NCBI GenBank assembly: GCA_964604045.1
Contig: CAZRXM010000007.1
Span: 1 to 30,040, forward strand
Length of the DNA stretch: 30,040 nucleotides
DNA from: DRVP01 sp964604045
GTDB taxonomy: Archaea > Thermoproteota > Bathyarchaeia > Bathyarchaeales > Bathycorpusculaceae
Reading direction: 5' to 3'
Below, in pieces: positions 7,050 to 15,758 of this stretch (the first letter of the stretch is position 1; every line of letters begins with the position of its first letter). The notes under the pieces were generated by a model, which saw only the letters and a program-made list of their open reading frames with translations, was not told where the DNA came from and searched no databases. A program made the translations under genes and the position numbers.

Positions 7050-7850
7050 TTACCACCCCAGCTTTTTCCTTATTTCTGAAGCTTTTTCTCTTGCTATTTG
7101 AACGGCTTCAAGCACTTGTTTAAGCGTAAAACATCCGCTTCCGCCCTTTTGGACAGCGCAAACATTTCCGTCGTCGTCTGTTGTTATTGTAAGTCTAGCA
7201 TCCATTATCTGCTCTTCTTCAAGCCATGGATCAACCACCAGTTTATCGTTTATCTTCGCAAATGTCACAGCAACGGGGTGTCTTCGAATGGGCAAAGGCG
7301 TGAAGCCGGGTTTTATCTTAACCTCGCCATTCTCCACTTCATGGTTGAAGACCTTGGTGTTCATCAAAGCCGCCATTGCGGCTAAAGCCGAAGCATCTAT
7401 CAAGTTTCCGTCGTGGTTTAGCACGTAAATGTCCACAAATAAGACAAAAACTTTTTTCCCGGGCACTATGCAAAGCTTTTCGAGGTCTATGGCTTTTGAC
7501 TCCCTAATACCCCTATCTACAACCCTCGCCAGTTCTATGGCGTTCTCGTCTGGTGGACCGGGCTCAAAAGTGGGTGAAGCCAAAGGAACAAGCTCAGCGT
7601 TAACGGTTAACACGCCTTCATTGGGGGTGTCTGGAAAAGGCTCGCCTATCTCGATTTTGACTCCAACCATCACCTCTGTTTCTCCAAGCAGAACTCTTGC
7701 TGAGCCTTCAGCCTTCTCGATGATTCCTTGTTCAATCTTTATCTCGCGGTAGTCATTTAAGCCTCGCCCGTCAAGTCTCTTTCCTTTGGCGATGAGCTGC
7801 GCTATCTGTTTTTGCTTTACCCGAACAACAGTTGGGGCTGCCGTGGTCAT
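7050..7850 (-). CDS. rrp42: Exosome complex component Rrp42
   Basis: RNase PH-fold, non-catalytic subunit of the archaeal exosome. Rrp42 alternates with Rrp41 in a hexameric ring that degrades RNA 3' to 5' and adds A-rich tails. The family N-terminal motif KRLDGRGLNDYREI is present, followed by SARVLLGETEVMVGVKIEIG, and the ring-interface helix region VVDRGIRESKAIDLEKL lies mid-protein. The usual length is about 265-275 residues; here it is 266. GTG at 7853 and ATG at 7850 are adjacent. The ATG has GGAGGT about eight bases upstream and overlaps the rrp41 stop, indicating translational coupling. Confidence 0.95.
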   Translation of the reverse strand: MTTAAPTVVRVKQKQIAQLIAKGKRLDGRGLNDYREIKIEQGIIEKAEGSARVLLGETEVMVGVKIEIGEPFPDTPNEGVLTVNAELVPLASPTFEPGPPDENAIELARVVDRGIRESKAIDLEKLCIVPGKKVFVLFVDIYVLNHDGNLIDASALAAMAALMNTKVFNHEVENGEVKIKPGFTPLPIRRHPVAVTFAKINDKLVVDPWLEEEQIMDARLTITTDDDGNVCAVQKGGSGCFTLKQVLEAVQIAREKASEIRKKLGW

Positions 7851-8584
7851 CACTCCTCAACCTCCTTAACGCTAACATACCTAGCTTTTAAGGCTTCCTT
7901 TTGCATAGCGTAAATTTTTTTACACCCCTCGATAGCGAGTTTTACAGCCTCTTCAAACTCCTCTTGAGTTAAAATTCCATCCATCTGCAGAAGCGTGATG
8001 GCTCCTAGATTTGGCATGTAAGCTACTGGAACGTCGGCGGAGCCCACCTTATCCTCAATGTCGTTCAAGTCTAAAACTATCAAATCCTCAACTTTGCCTG
8101 CTGAACACGCCGCCACCAAATCCCGCATTGGAACACCGGCGTCAGCCAAAGCCAGCGAGGCGGCTGTTATGCTTGTGCATCTTGTGCTTCCATCCGCCTG
8201 TAAAACCTCTATGAAAATGTCCACTGCTGTGCGTGGATAATACTCGACAAAGACGGCTGGCTCAAGGGCCTCCCTAATAACCTTTGAAAGTTCTATCTCC
8301 CGCCTTGACGGAGCTGGAGACTTGCGTTCTTGAACGGAAAAGGGTGCCATGTGGTAGCGACACCTCAAAACCATGCGGTCAGGTAGAGCTAAATGTTTCG
8401 GATGGAGCTCCTTCGGTCCATAGACGGCCGCTAGAATCTTGTTTTTGCCCTGTTCAATGTAGGCTGAGCCATCAGCGTTTGAAAGCACACCAACCTCAAT
8501 TTTTATGGGCCTAAGCTCGTCCGGCCGTCTTCCATCAAGCCTTAAGCCTTTTCTGTCCAACAATTTTTCAGTCTTCTCGCTCAT
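7850..8584 (-). CDS. rrp41: Exosome complex component Rrp41 (catalytic)
   Basis: Catalytic RNase PH-type subunit of the archaeal exosome, using phosphate to release nucleoside diphosphates. It has RLDGRRPDELRPI near the N-terminus, the phosphate/RNA-binding arginines in LRCRYHMAPFSVQERKSPAPSRRE, the QADGSTRCTSITAASLAL block, and the DLNDIEDKVGSADVPVAYM segment with the active-site aspartates (about 178 and 184 in this numbering). The length of about 244 residues is standard. ATG at 8584 is preferred over the TTG two codons upstream, as GGGAG in the rrp4 tail is then ten bases away. It lies between rrp4 and rrp42 in the order typical of archaea. Confidence 0.96.
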   Translation of the reverse strand: MSEKTEKLLDRKGLRLDGRRPDELRPIKIEVGVLSNADGSAYIEQGKNKILAAVYGPKELHPKHLALPDRMVLRCRYHMAPFSVQERKSPAPSRREIELSKVIREALEPAVFVEYYPRTAVDIFIEVLQADGSTRCTSITAASLALADAGVPMRDLVAACSAGKVEDLIVLDLNDIEDKVGSADVPVAYMPNLGAITLLQMDGILTQEEFEEAVKLAIEGCKKIYAMQKEALKARYVSVKEVEE

Positions 8585-8586
8585 AG

Positions 8587-9303
8587 TCAACTACTCCCTC
8601 TTTTCTCCTTCTCCCTTTTAATCATCTGAAAGATGCGGTCGGTTAACCCAGTGGTGTGAGACTCCTCCTCAATCTTGTGAATGGCCATCATCGCCAACTC
8701 CTCATCCTCCAAGCTTTTCCCGGTGATAAGTATGACCCCGTTTTGGCCGAGAATTATGTGACATCCAGTTTCCTGCTTTATCATGGAAATCATTGACCCC
8801 TTCTTTCCAATTACACGGGGAATTTTTGTGGGTGTTATCTTAACAACTTGCCCGCGGGTTATCTTCCCCAATCCAGGCTCATCCACACTAAGTTGGGGGT
8901 TATGGGTTCTGTCGTAAGAAACTATTTTCGCCACAACTAGGTCGCCAACGTCAAGAACCTGTGTTAAATCATCTTTTTGTGGTTTAAAAGGCCTATTGAG
9001 CACTTCAGAAGCCCTTAAAAGTGCCAGGTATGGTGCGTTGATGTCGACGACCCATCCGTTGAACCCCACTTCTACCACAGTTCCTATAACGGTATCTCCA
9101 ACCCTCGGAACATAAAAAGCCCTTAAGGCAACAACACTTACCTTCTTGTCCTCATACTCCACAAGACCTATTCTGGAGGCGTAGATTTTATTATTCGACC
9201 TGAAAGTATTTTCTCCAGCAATGTAGTCGCCTTCGGCAAGCAGGTCCCCAGGAACCACAAGCTGTCTCCTTTCGAAAAACATGGGCATAAAACTCACATC
9301 CAA
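8587..9303 (-). CDS. rrp4: Exosome cap protein Rrp4 (S1 and KH domains)
   Basis: RNA-binding cap subunit sitting on the Rrp41-Rrp42 ring. Domains in order: N-terminal domain with RRQLVVPGDLLAEGDYIAG (about residues 12-30), an S1 domain (about 66-140, VGDTVIGTVVEVGFNGWVVDI), and a KH domain with its GxxG loop as IGKKGS at about 165-170. The length of 238 is normal. The frame opens at TTG 9303; GTG at 9297 and ATGs at 9288 and 9282 are alternatives, and the leader is too weak in ribosome-binding signal to choose firmly. The 3' end overlaps the start region of rrp41 by a few bases. Confidence 0.95.
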   Translation of the reverse strand: MDVSFMPMFFERRQLVVPGDLLAEGDYIAGENTFRSNNKIYASRIGLVEYEDKKVSVVALRAFYVPRVGDTVIGTVVEVGFNGWVVDINAPYLALLRASEVLNRPFKPQKDDLTQVLDVGDLVVAKIVSYDRTHNPQLSVDEPGLGKITRGQVVKITPTKIPRVIGKKGSMISMIKQETGCHIILGQNGVILITGKSLEDEELAMMAIHKIEEESHTTGLTDRIFQMIKREKEKRGSS

Positions 9304-9318
9304 CCATTATTATCAAAA

Positions 9319-10008
9319 TCACGAAACTATCTTTGCCTCAGCGTTTCCTTTAGTTACCTCTCCAATTTTTTCAAGAAAAGGCCCATAGAGACCGGCGGGC
9401 ATTTCAATTATCCCAAACCATGAACCGTCAGCCCGCCATTCCTCACGTTTAATAGTTCCCATGGCTTTTATTGTTCCATAAGCTTTTGCCGCGTACTCTG
9501 CTGGCACATGGACGCTTACTGAAACCTGCTCCATCTTCAATGGCAGAACTTGACGCAGGAGCTTAATTACCTCTCTTGCTTGTTCTTCAACTGCTTTGAA
9601 GGGGTCTATTGAAAAGTGGATTTGCCCCATGGCCTGCTCGATGCGCATAGGTGGATGGGGGAGATTAGTTCTCGGGTCAACACAGTTCCTTGATATAAAA
9701 TCTATTATCTGTCTACGTTTCTCCTCAATCATTTTTCTACGCTGTTCCGTGGTTAACTGTAACGTGCCCTTTTTAATGATTATGTCCGCAACTTTAAGCG
9801 GGTCTGTTGTTCCGAAAGCTTTACGAAGGGCTTCTTCTGAAACCTTTGCTCCTTTGCTCGCGTCTGAAAAAATTGTTTCCGTGACAAGAACTTCCGTTAT
9901 GGCGGACAATTTTCCCATTCGATAATCTAAAGCCTTGTCGGGTTTCACGAGAACCTCAAACTGCTCATTACCCCTCGAAATGCGGGCAATGGTGTACTTC
10001 TCACTCAT
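9319..10008 (-). CDS. sbds: SBDS-family ribosome maturation protein (Sdo1)
   Basis: Archaeal homologue of the Shwachman-Bodian-Diamond protein, which helps release the anti-association factor from new large ribosomal subunits. At 229 residues it covers all three domains: the N-terminal FYSH domain (YTIARISRGNEQFEVLVKP, with the DYRMGK turn), the middle helical domain (TEQRRKMIEEKRRQIIDFISRN, NLPHPPMRIEQAM) and the C-terminal ferredoxin-like domain (VSVHVPAEYAAKAYG). It lies between psmA and rrp4, eight bases after the psmA stop. This placement with the exosome genes is the long-known archaeal arrangement linking RNA decay with ribosome maturation. Confidence 0.96.
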   Translation of the reverse strand: MSEKYTIARISRGNEQFEVLVKPDKALDYRMGKLSAITEVLVTETIFSDASKGAKVSEEALRKAFGTTDPLKVADIIIKKGTLQLTTEQRRKMIEEKRRQIIDFISRNCVDPRTNLPHPPMRIEQAMGQIHFSIDPFKAVEEQAREVIKLLRQVLPLKMEQVSVSVHVPAEYAAKAYGTIKAMGTIKREEWRADGSWFGIIEMPAGLYGPFLEKIGEVTKGNAEAKIVS

Positions 10009-10015
10009 TTCAAAT

Positions 10016-10744
10016 TCACTTGCCTAAACCTAACTCTTTTATGTATTTATCAACAACCTCGTCTTTAAGCATCTCCATTTTCTTTGTGGCTGCCGGAATA
10101 ACTGCAATCTTTATCCTTGGCTGAAGCCCTCTGGCTTCAAGGGCCTTTATTAAGCACTTCACGGCAAGCCTTATGGCGTCTTCTAGGCGCATGCCGTCTC
10201 GATACTCTTCCCTCAAAATGCTCATCACAGCATCCTTTCCAGCACCTACTGCCACGGCTTTATGCCCTCTATAAGTGCCGCTTGGATGGGTTGCGAATAG
10301 GCGACAGCCCGTCTTGTCGACACCGCCAAAGATTATGGAGACTCCGAAAGGCCTCACACCACCATGCTGCGTATATAACTGCTTTATGTCACAGACTCTT
10401 TTAGTTACAACTTCAACGTCGATAGGCTCGTCGTATGTTAGTCTATTGCTTTGGGCGTAAATTCGGGCGTTATCAATCAGAACTCTCGCGTCTGAGCTTA
10501 ACCCAACAATTGCAGCCCCTATATGCTCATCAATCTTAAAAATCTTCCAAGAGGTTTCAGACTCCTCAAGGGGCTCAATGGTTTCTTCAGCTCCTAAAAC
10601 AACACCTTCTGGACACTTAATTCCCAAAATTGTTGCTCCACGGTTAACAAGCTCCATAGCATATTCAACTTGAAAGAGCCTACCATCTGGCGAGAAAACA
10701 GTTATAGCACGGTCGTATGCTCCCGGAGCCGCGAAGACAGACAT
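10016..10744 (-). CDS. psmA: Proteasome subunit alpha
   Basis: Alpha subunit of the archaeal 20S proteasome, forming the outer gating rings. It shows the family N-terminus YDRAITVFSPDGRLFQVEYA and lacks the catalytic N-terminal threonine of beta subunits. It ends with acidic and lysine-rich helices. The open frame reaches back to 10960, but that extension does not resemble the family. I use the ATG at 10744 (242 residues). It has GGAG nine bases upstream, and a TATA-like GTTATATGT at 10779-10787 would put the transcript start near 10758, between the ATGs at 10759 and 10744. It is the first gene of the exosome unit. No beta subunit is in the window. Confidence 0.95.
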   Translation of the reverse strand: MSVFAAPGAYDRAITVFSPDGRLFQVEYAMELVNRGATILGIKCPEGVVLGAEETIEPLEESETSWKIFKIDEHIGAAIVGLSSDARVLIDNARIYAQSNRLTYDEPIDVEVVTKRVCDIKQLYTQHGGVRPFGVSIIFGGVDKTGCRLFATHPSGTYRGHKAVAVGAGKDAVMSILREEYRDGMRLEDAIRLAVKCLIKALEARGLQPRIKIAVIPAATKKMEMLKDEVVDKYIKELGLGK

Positions 10745-10777
10745 CAACACCAACTCCATGTAAACGTTTGCTGAACA

Positions 10778-10788
10778 CACATATAACA
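10778..10788 (-). promoter_or_regulatory. Probable TATA box of the psmA-exosome operon
   Basis: On the minus strand, GTTATATGT occurs about 35-43 bases upstream of the preferred psmA ATG at 10744. With the usual distance of about 25 bases to the start point, the leader would be near 14 bases and would include GGAG. It is assigned by motif and distance only. Confidence 0.45.
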
Positions 10789-10851
10789 ACTTAACTAAAA
10801 ACCTTTTCCTAACTAAACCAATTAACGTTGTTGCCAAATCAATCAATAACT

Positions 10852-10861
10852 CTTTATAAAG
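10852..10861 (+). promoter_or_regulatory. TATA box for the DUF2096-like gene
   Basis: CTTTATAAAG, a good archaeal TATA element, ends about 31 bases before the ATG at 10892. The expected start near 10880 leaves a short leader with GGGTGAA at 10880-10886, which is a ribosome-binding site five to six bases from the ATG. Confidence 0.6.
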
Positions 10862-10891
10862 ATTCCAAATTATATCAAAGGGTGAAAGATA

Positions 10892-11404
10892 ATGGGCTAT
10901 CTTGCTGTTTGGAAAGTTTTGGAGGAAATGATGACAGACATCCGCAGGAAAGGAGTCCAAATACCAGCCAACATTTTCAACGATTTGAAGTACGCCAGAA
11001 CCCTGATCGATATTTTGAGGGCTGATCCCTCGAAGCTTGATACAAGTCAGAAAATTGAGGAGTGCCTAAGCGGTGTGGAATCCTACCTGATTTCGGAAGC
11101 ACAAAAATATGGAGATAAATATGTTGAAGAATGGATTAGAAAACTTGAAGATGCATATGGAAAGACGGATGAAGACGCGGTTTTTTCAAGGTTTGTACCC
11201 GGTCTTCCAAGGGAGCAACGTTGGATCCGTGTCAAACTTTCAGACGAAATGTCTGTAGAGACGCTTAGGGCTTTGGCAGAAGAGCTGAAACTTTTCTCAG
11301 AAGTGCAAATGGACGGCTATTTGCTTGTTTACGGTGAAGAGGAGCGTATTAAACAGTTTGTCAAGAAAATGGCTACACTGTACGGCTCAAAGGTCTGTAA
11401 ATAG
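10892..11404 (+). CDS. DUF2096-like conserved archaeal protein
   Basis: A 170-residue soluble protein that I match from memory to the archaeal family DUF2096, whose function is unknown. The first half is helical (YLAVWKVLEEMMTDIRRKGV, then an ADPSKLD turn and a long acidic helix). The second half looks alpha/beta and ends with VYGEEERIKQFVKKMATLYG. There is no transmembrane segment and no metal-binding pattern. A clear TATA box and GGTGA precede the ATG, so the start is secure. It diverges from the proteasome-exosome operon and lies just upstream of smc on the same strand, but smc seems to have its own promoter. I would not assign a role. Confidence 0.75.
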   Translation: MGYLAVWKVLEEMMTDIRRKGVQIPANIFNDLKYARTLIDILRADPSKLDTSQKIEECLSGVESYLISEAQKYGDKYVEEWIRKLEDAYGKTDEDAVFSRFVPGLPREQRWIRVKLSDEMSVETLRALAEELKLFSEVQMDGYLLVYGEEERIKQFVKKMATLYGSKVCK

Positions 11405-11445
11405 CCTTTCCGAAGTGCATAATCGTTAAAACATGTTGATGCAAT

Positions 11446-11457
11446 ACTTTTATACAA
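11446..11457 (+). promoter_or_regulatory. Probable promoter of the smc-scpA-scpB operon
   Basis: ACTTTTATACAA lies in the 109-base gap between the DUF2096-like gene and smc. A start about 25 bases downstream would leave a leader of some 35 bases carrying GAGGTGAGGG before the ATG at 11514. No other feature is seen in this gap. Confidence 0.45.
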
Positions 11458-11513
11458 AGATCCCATAGAACTGGGTCGAGATGCTGTTTCATGTGAGGTG
11501 AGGGCGCAGTTTA

Positions 11514-14500
11514 ATGCCCTACATCAAGAAAATAGAGCTTAAAGGCTTCAAATCTTTTGGACTGCAAACTGTTAAGATTATTTTTGATAAAGGTTTTACG
11601 GCAATAACGGGACCCAACGGTAGTGGAAAAACAAACATCGTTGACGCTGTTTTATTCGCCCTTGGAGAGCTAAGTGTAAAGAGGCTTCGCGCAGAGACCG
11701 CTGCAGGGCTGATTTTCCAAGGTTCCGATAAGGCAGGCTTGGAAAAAGCTAGAATGGCTAAAGTTGTGATACAATTTGACAACTCTGATGGCCGTATACC
11801 CGTTGACACGGCAACGGTAACGATTTCCCGCGAAGTGTATCGGAACGGTCAAAGCGTGTATAGGCTTAACGGGAGAAGAATCTCACGCGCCTACTTAACG
11901 GAAATTCTCTCTATGGCTGGTATAAGCTTCACAAGCCAAAACATAATCCCACAAGGAACCATAACAAGGCTGGCAGACGTCTCCCCCATTGAAAGGCGTA
12001 AGATAATCGAAGATTTAGTTGGTATAGCCCAATATGACGCCGAAAAAGCCGAGGCTGAAGAGAAGCTTCGAGCCGCAGACCTTTCAATACGCACCGCCAT
12101 GGGAAGAATAGACGAAGTGCAGAGACGAGTCGAGGACTTGGAAAGGGAGCGGAACGAGCTTCTTCGCTATAACTTCCTAAAAAACGAGATCAGAAAATTC
12201 GAGGCTGTCAAACTTTCCTATGATATAGCGCAAATTCGTGAGAAAATAGAGCGTGATTCAGTCCAAGCTGAGAAAATTAAGAGTAGGCTTGAAAAGATTA
12301 AAGCGGTTCGAGATCAGTACAGGCTTAAACGCAGGGAGATTGAGGGTGAGTGGCGGAAGCTAAGTTCCGAAATTGTGGAGGAGGGCAGCTCCCAAGTTTT
12401 AAGGGTTCAGATGAAGATCGGCGAACTCAAATCGAAAATCACTGAACTGACAACGAAAATAATCTCTGGAAAATCAAGCCTTGAAGGCCTCAGAAAAATC
12501 AGGGGAAATAACCTTCAGCAGTATCAGTCGATTAGAAACGAGATCCGTGAAAACAGGCTAAAAATAAGACGTTTGAGGATGGAGTATGAACAGCTTTTAA
12601 ACGAGATAAACGCGAAGCAAGCCGAGCACGATGCCCTTGCAAAGGAGATTGCTCAACTCTGGGAGAGTCTCGGCGAAAACAGCAAAAAGATACGCGAAAT
12701 AGAACTCCAACTTGACAAGAATTACAAGAGGCTTGCGTTCTTGAGGTCTGAGCAAGCGAAAAGCCACACAGCCATAAAAATCCGCGATAAAAGACTCAAA
12801 GACTTATGGGAGCGGAGGGAACGGTTTGCTTCAACCCTCAGCGAACTGGAAAAGTCCAAGGCTGAGCTGGAGAAGGTTCAAGGGGAACAGAAAAACCAGC
12901 TTAAAAACTTAGAACGCATGCTAGAAAGGAGGATAGCTCAAAAAGAAGCTATAGAGAGGGAAATCGCCGAAGCTGGGAAAATAGCAAACTCGGCCCGAGA
13001 AGCTGTTGTGGAATTCGCCACCCAAAAGGAGCTCGCGGAAACTCTGGCTGCTGAAGAAAAAGCTTTGAAAAGCATAGAAGAGCTCGGCGAGCTCGGTGTG
13101 ATACAAGGAATTTACGGTAGATTACGTAACTTGATAAAAATCGACAAAGCCTATAGGCAAGCAATCGAGGTGGCCGCCGGCGGCTGGCTGGACGCCATAG
13201 TCGTCAAAGACTTAAACGCGGCCTTCACATGTACCGAGACGCTTCGAAGAATGAAGCTTGGACGCATAAAGATAATTCCCCTCGAAGGAGTTTCAACGGC
13301 AAAACCCATAACTGTCCCAGACACTAAAGGCGTTAACGGCGCAGCGTTTTCTTTTGTCAGATGCGCAAAACAGTATGAGCCAGCCGTGTACTTTGTTCTC
13401 GGAGACACCTTGATTGTTCAAGAGGATAAAATAGCCCTAGAGTTATCCAGCAAAGGCTATAGAGTTGTAACAGTTAACGGTGACCTTTATGAGCCAGGTG
13501 GCGCTTTAGAAAGCGGTTATTACAGGGCTCCAATAGATTTTTCAGCCATTATTCCAAGCGAGGCGGCTATAAAGAGCTTGGATGAGGCTGTTAAGGCTTT
13601 ACAGCAGCACCTTGCGAGAAGGGAAGGCGACATAACAACTCTAGAAGAGGAGATAGATAGAGTCCGTGTTGAAATCGCGCGTTTGTCAGAAGCCGTAACA
13701 ATGCTCGACAGGGAAATAGCCAGAGTGAAGAGAAGCATAAGAAGGACAAGAGTCAACATTAAGAGGATTGATTCTAGCATTAGGAAGCTCGAAGGCGAAA
13801 TAGAAGCGGAAAAAACGAAGATCTGGACATATAGAGCCGAAAAAAGCGCTCTGCATGGGGAAATCCGTAGACTTCGAAGCGAGTTAACTGTTTTGAGGCG
13901 GAAAACAGACCCTGCGAACATCCAGGAAATGGAGGCTCGTAGAGAAAAGATTGCCGAAGAAATAAACACTCTCAGGCAGAAGCTTAGCATAATTCAAGCC
14001 GAAATTTCAACACTTCAGTCCCAGTATGACAATGTCTTAAGAATCGGGTACAAAAACGCCAGAATCCAACTGTCAAAGGTTGAGCAGCAGCTTAAAAATG
14101 TTGAAAGCGAAGTTGAGGAGGCGTTAAAGGAGAGAGAGCAACTAAAACAGGAATTGGCTGAGTTGGAGAAGAACCGTGATGAACTTTCAAAAACGGTTAT
14201 GTCCGCCAAAGAGGAAGCACAAAAATTCACCACTCAGATTGACGAAATTGACAAAGTGCTTCGCAAACTCGACGCTGAATACGAGGAAACGGACCGCTTA
14301 TGGAACCAGTACCAGTTAAACATTCAGACATCTCTAATTCAGCTTGAGCAATGGCAAAATCAGCTGAGACAATTCGGCTACGAAAAACCATTAAATGTGA
14401 CGCCAAAAGAGGTTGAAGAGGCCGAAGCTATCTTGAAAATGCTGAAACTTGAGTTTGAAAGGATAGAGGGTGTAAACCAACTTGCGCTTTCGCATTATGC

Positions 14501-15065
14501 TGAACAAATCGCCCGCTACAAGGAGCTGTCCTTAAGGCTCAACGAGCTTGAAAGGGAGAAACAAGCAATAATAAAGTTCATGGAGGAAATTGAAAGCAAA
14601 AAACGCAAAGTCTTCCTTGAAGCGTTTGAAAGAATAAACCAAAACTTGCAAAAATACTTTTCAAAACTAACCGGAGGCGGGTTCGCCACCCTGAAGCTTG
14701 AGAACCCTGAAGATCCTTTCGTCGGCGGGATAGAAATGATAGTTCAATTCCCAAATAAACCTTCCATAGTTGTCAGCGGAGCCAGCGGTGGAGAACGTTC
14801 CGTAGCTGCTGTGGCTTTCCTGTTTGCCATAAAAGAGTTTACACCTGCAGCCTTCTACATTATGGACGAAGTTGACGCCCACTTGGATGCATTTCATGTT
14901 TCTAAACTCGCCGACCTCCTCCTGGAGGAATCGGAGAAAGCCCAGTTCATAGTTATAACTTTGAAGCCTGAGATGGTTAACAAGGCACAGAAAGTGTACG
15001 GGGTTTATGGCCGTAATGGTATTTCCCAAGTCGTTTCAGCCAGATTCCTTGAGGTGTCCAGCTGA
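11514..15065 (+). CDS. smc: Chromosome segregation/condensation ATPase SMC
   Basis: A complete 1183-residue SMC protein. The N-terminal head has Walker A GPNGSGKT at residues 33-40. A long coiled coil follows to about 520, and the hinge lies around 523-675 (starting ELGVIQGIYGRL, with AAGGWLDAIVV). A second coiled coil leads to the C-terminal head. The ABC signature reads SGASGGERS (core 1091-1095) and Walker B is FYIMDEVDAHLD with the catalytic Glu at 1119. SMC dimers fold and resolve DNA together with the kleisin ScpA and its partner ScpB, both encoded directly downstream. The stop TGA abuts the scpA ATG. The long antisense open frames over the coiled coil are shadows. I see no break in the frame and no sign of transfer. 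Confidence 0.98.
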   Translation: MPYIKKIELKGFKSFGLQTVKIIFDKGFTAITGPNGSGKTNIVDAVLFALGELSVKRLRAETAAGLIFQGSDKAGLEKARMAKVVIQFDNSDGRIPVDTATVTISREVYRNGQSVYRLNGRRISRAYLTEILSMAGISFTSQNIIPQGTITRLADVSPIERRKIIEDLVGIAQYDAEKAEAEEKLRAADLSIRTAMGRIDEVQRRVEDLERERNELLRYNFLKNEIRKFEAVKLSYDIAQIREKIERDSVQAEKIKSRLEKIKAVRDQYRLKRREIEGEWRKLSSEIVEEGSSQVLRVQMKIGELKSKITELTTKIISGKSSLEGLRKIRGNNLQQYQSIRNEIRENRLKIRRLRMEYEQLLNEINAKQAEHDALAKEIAQLWESLGENSKKIREIELQLDKNYKRLAFLRSEQAKSHTAIKIRDKRLKDLWERRERFASTLSELEKSKAELEKVQGEQKNQLKNLERMLERRIAQKEAIEREIAEAGKIANSAREAVVEFATQKELAETLAAEEKALKSIEELGELGVIQGIYGRLRNLIKIDKAYRQAIEVAAGGWLDAIVVKDLNAAFTCTETLRRMKLGRIKIIPLEGVSTAKPITVPDTKGVNGAAFSFVRCAKQYEPAVYFVLGDTLIVQEDKIALELSSKGYRVVTVNGDLYEPGGALESGYYRAPIDFSAIIPSEAAIKSLDEAVKALQQHLARREGDITTLEEEIDRVRVEIARLSEAVTMLDREIARVKRSIRRTRVNIKRIDSSIRKLEGEIEAEKTKIWTYRAEKSALHGEIRRLRSELTVLRRKTDPANIQEMEARREKIAEEINTLRQKLSIIQAEISTLQSQYDNVLRIGYKNARIQLSKVEQQLKNVESEVEEALKEREQLKQELAELEKNRDELSKTVMSAKEEAQKFTTQIDEIDKVLRKLDAEYEETDRLWNQYQLNIQTSLIQLEQWQNQLRQFGYEKPLNVTPKEVEEAEAILKMLKLEFERIEGVNQLALSHYAEQIARYKELSLRLNELEREKQAIIKFMEEIESKKRKVFLEAFERINQNLQKYFSKLTGGGFATLKLENPEDPFVGGIEMIVQFPNKPSIVVSGASGGERSVAAVAFLFAIKEFTPAAFYIMDEVDAHLDAFHVSKLADLLLEESEKAQFIVITLKPEMVNKAQKVYGVYGRNGISQVVSARFLEVSS

Positions 15066-15758
15066 ATGGCTTCGGTTATCAAAAAGCCTTTTTACCTTAG
15101 ACCTCCATGGAACATTCTATTCGAGTTTCACAAGCTTGAAAAGTTAAGCCCGTGGAACATCAACATAGCCTATCTTCTCACAACTTTCCTGGAGGAGATG
15201 GAGAAGACTGGGCAGGTGGATTTTCGGGCTTCAGGTGTAGCCCTAGACTCTTCAGCCTTCATATACCTAATGAAGTCGAAGCTGCTTCTGCGTCTTCAAG
15301 AGCCTCCCCAACCCCCAAAACCCCCTCGGGACCTCGTGCCTCCCCCACTCTTCCTTCCCCTTAGACACGAGTTGACGGCTACAACTATAAGACACTTACT
15401 TGATGTCTTAGACGACGTTCTTAAAAGCGAAATGCTTCTAAAACCCCCGAGAATTCAAACCGAGCCCATTCTCCCATCACCGGCAGAGATTCTCCCTCAA
15501 ATGGACTACTACTTGGTTGAAATTGAACTTCAAATGGAGAGACTCTACGAAAAGCTCTGTGAAATGGTGAAGGGCGCTGGAATAATCCAATTCTCAACCT
15601 TGATTAGAGGGATGACGAAGCTGGAAGCCATCCGCACCTTTATCCTACTTTTGTTCCTAGCCCAAAACGAGAAGATAGGCTTGTGGCAAGACGAGGAAAC
15701 TGAGGAAATTTATATAACTGTTGGAGGCCCCAGCGCTGGAGGCGAGAAGCCAAGATAA
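15066..15758 (+). CDS. scpA: Kleisin ScpA (segregation and condensation protein A)
   Basis: A 230-residue kleisin that bridges the SMC heads. The N-terminal domain (residues 12-78: PPWNILFEFHKLEKLSPWNI, FLEEMEKTG, SSAFIYLMKSKLLL) matches the ScpA helical bundle that binds the SMC neck. A proline-rich stretch (79-94) then begins the linker to a C-terminal winged-helix domain (about 170-225: GMTKLEAIRTFILLLFLAQNEKIGLWQDE). The ATG follows the smc stop without any gap, and GAGGTG lies in the smc tail. The 3' end overlaps scpB by 38 bases in another frame. Confidence 0.92.
   Translation: MASVIKKPFYLRPPWNILFEFHKLEKLSPWNINIAYLLTTFLEEMEKTGQVDFRASGVALDSSAFIYLMKSKLLLRLQEPPQPPKPPRDLVPPPLFLPLRHELTATTIRHLLDVLDDVLKSEMLLKPPRIQTEPILPSPAEILPQMDYYLVEIELQMERLYEKLCEMVKGAGIIQFSTLIRGMTKLEAIRTFILLLFLAQNEKIGLWQDEETEEIYITVGGPSAGGEKPR

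Noticed and set aside
10745..10960. Open extension of psmA giving a 314-residue protein
   Set aside because: The extra 72 residues do not resemble proteasome alpha, cross the likely promoter, and overlap the divergent gene. ATG 10744 fits the family start.
13520..13990. 156-residue minus-strand open frame rich in Ser and Leu
   Set aside because: Shadow of the SMC coiled coil; such frames are usual opposite Glu/Lys-rich sequence.
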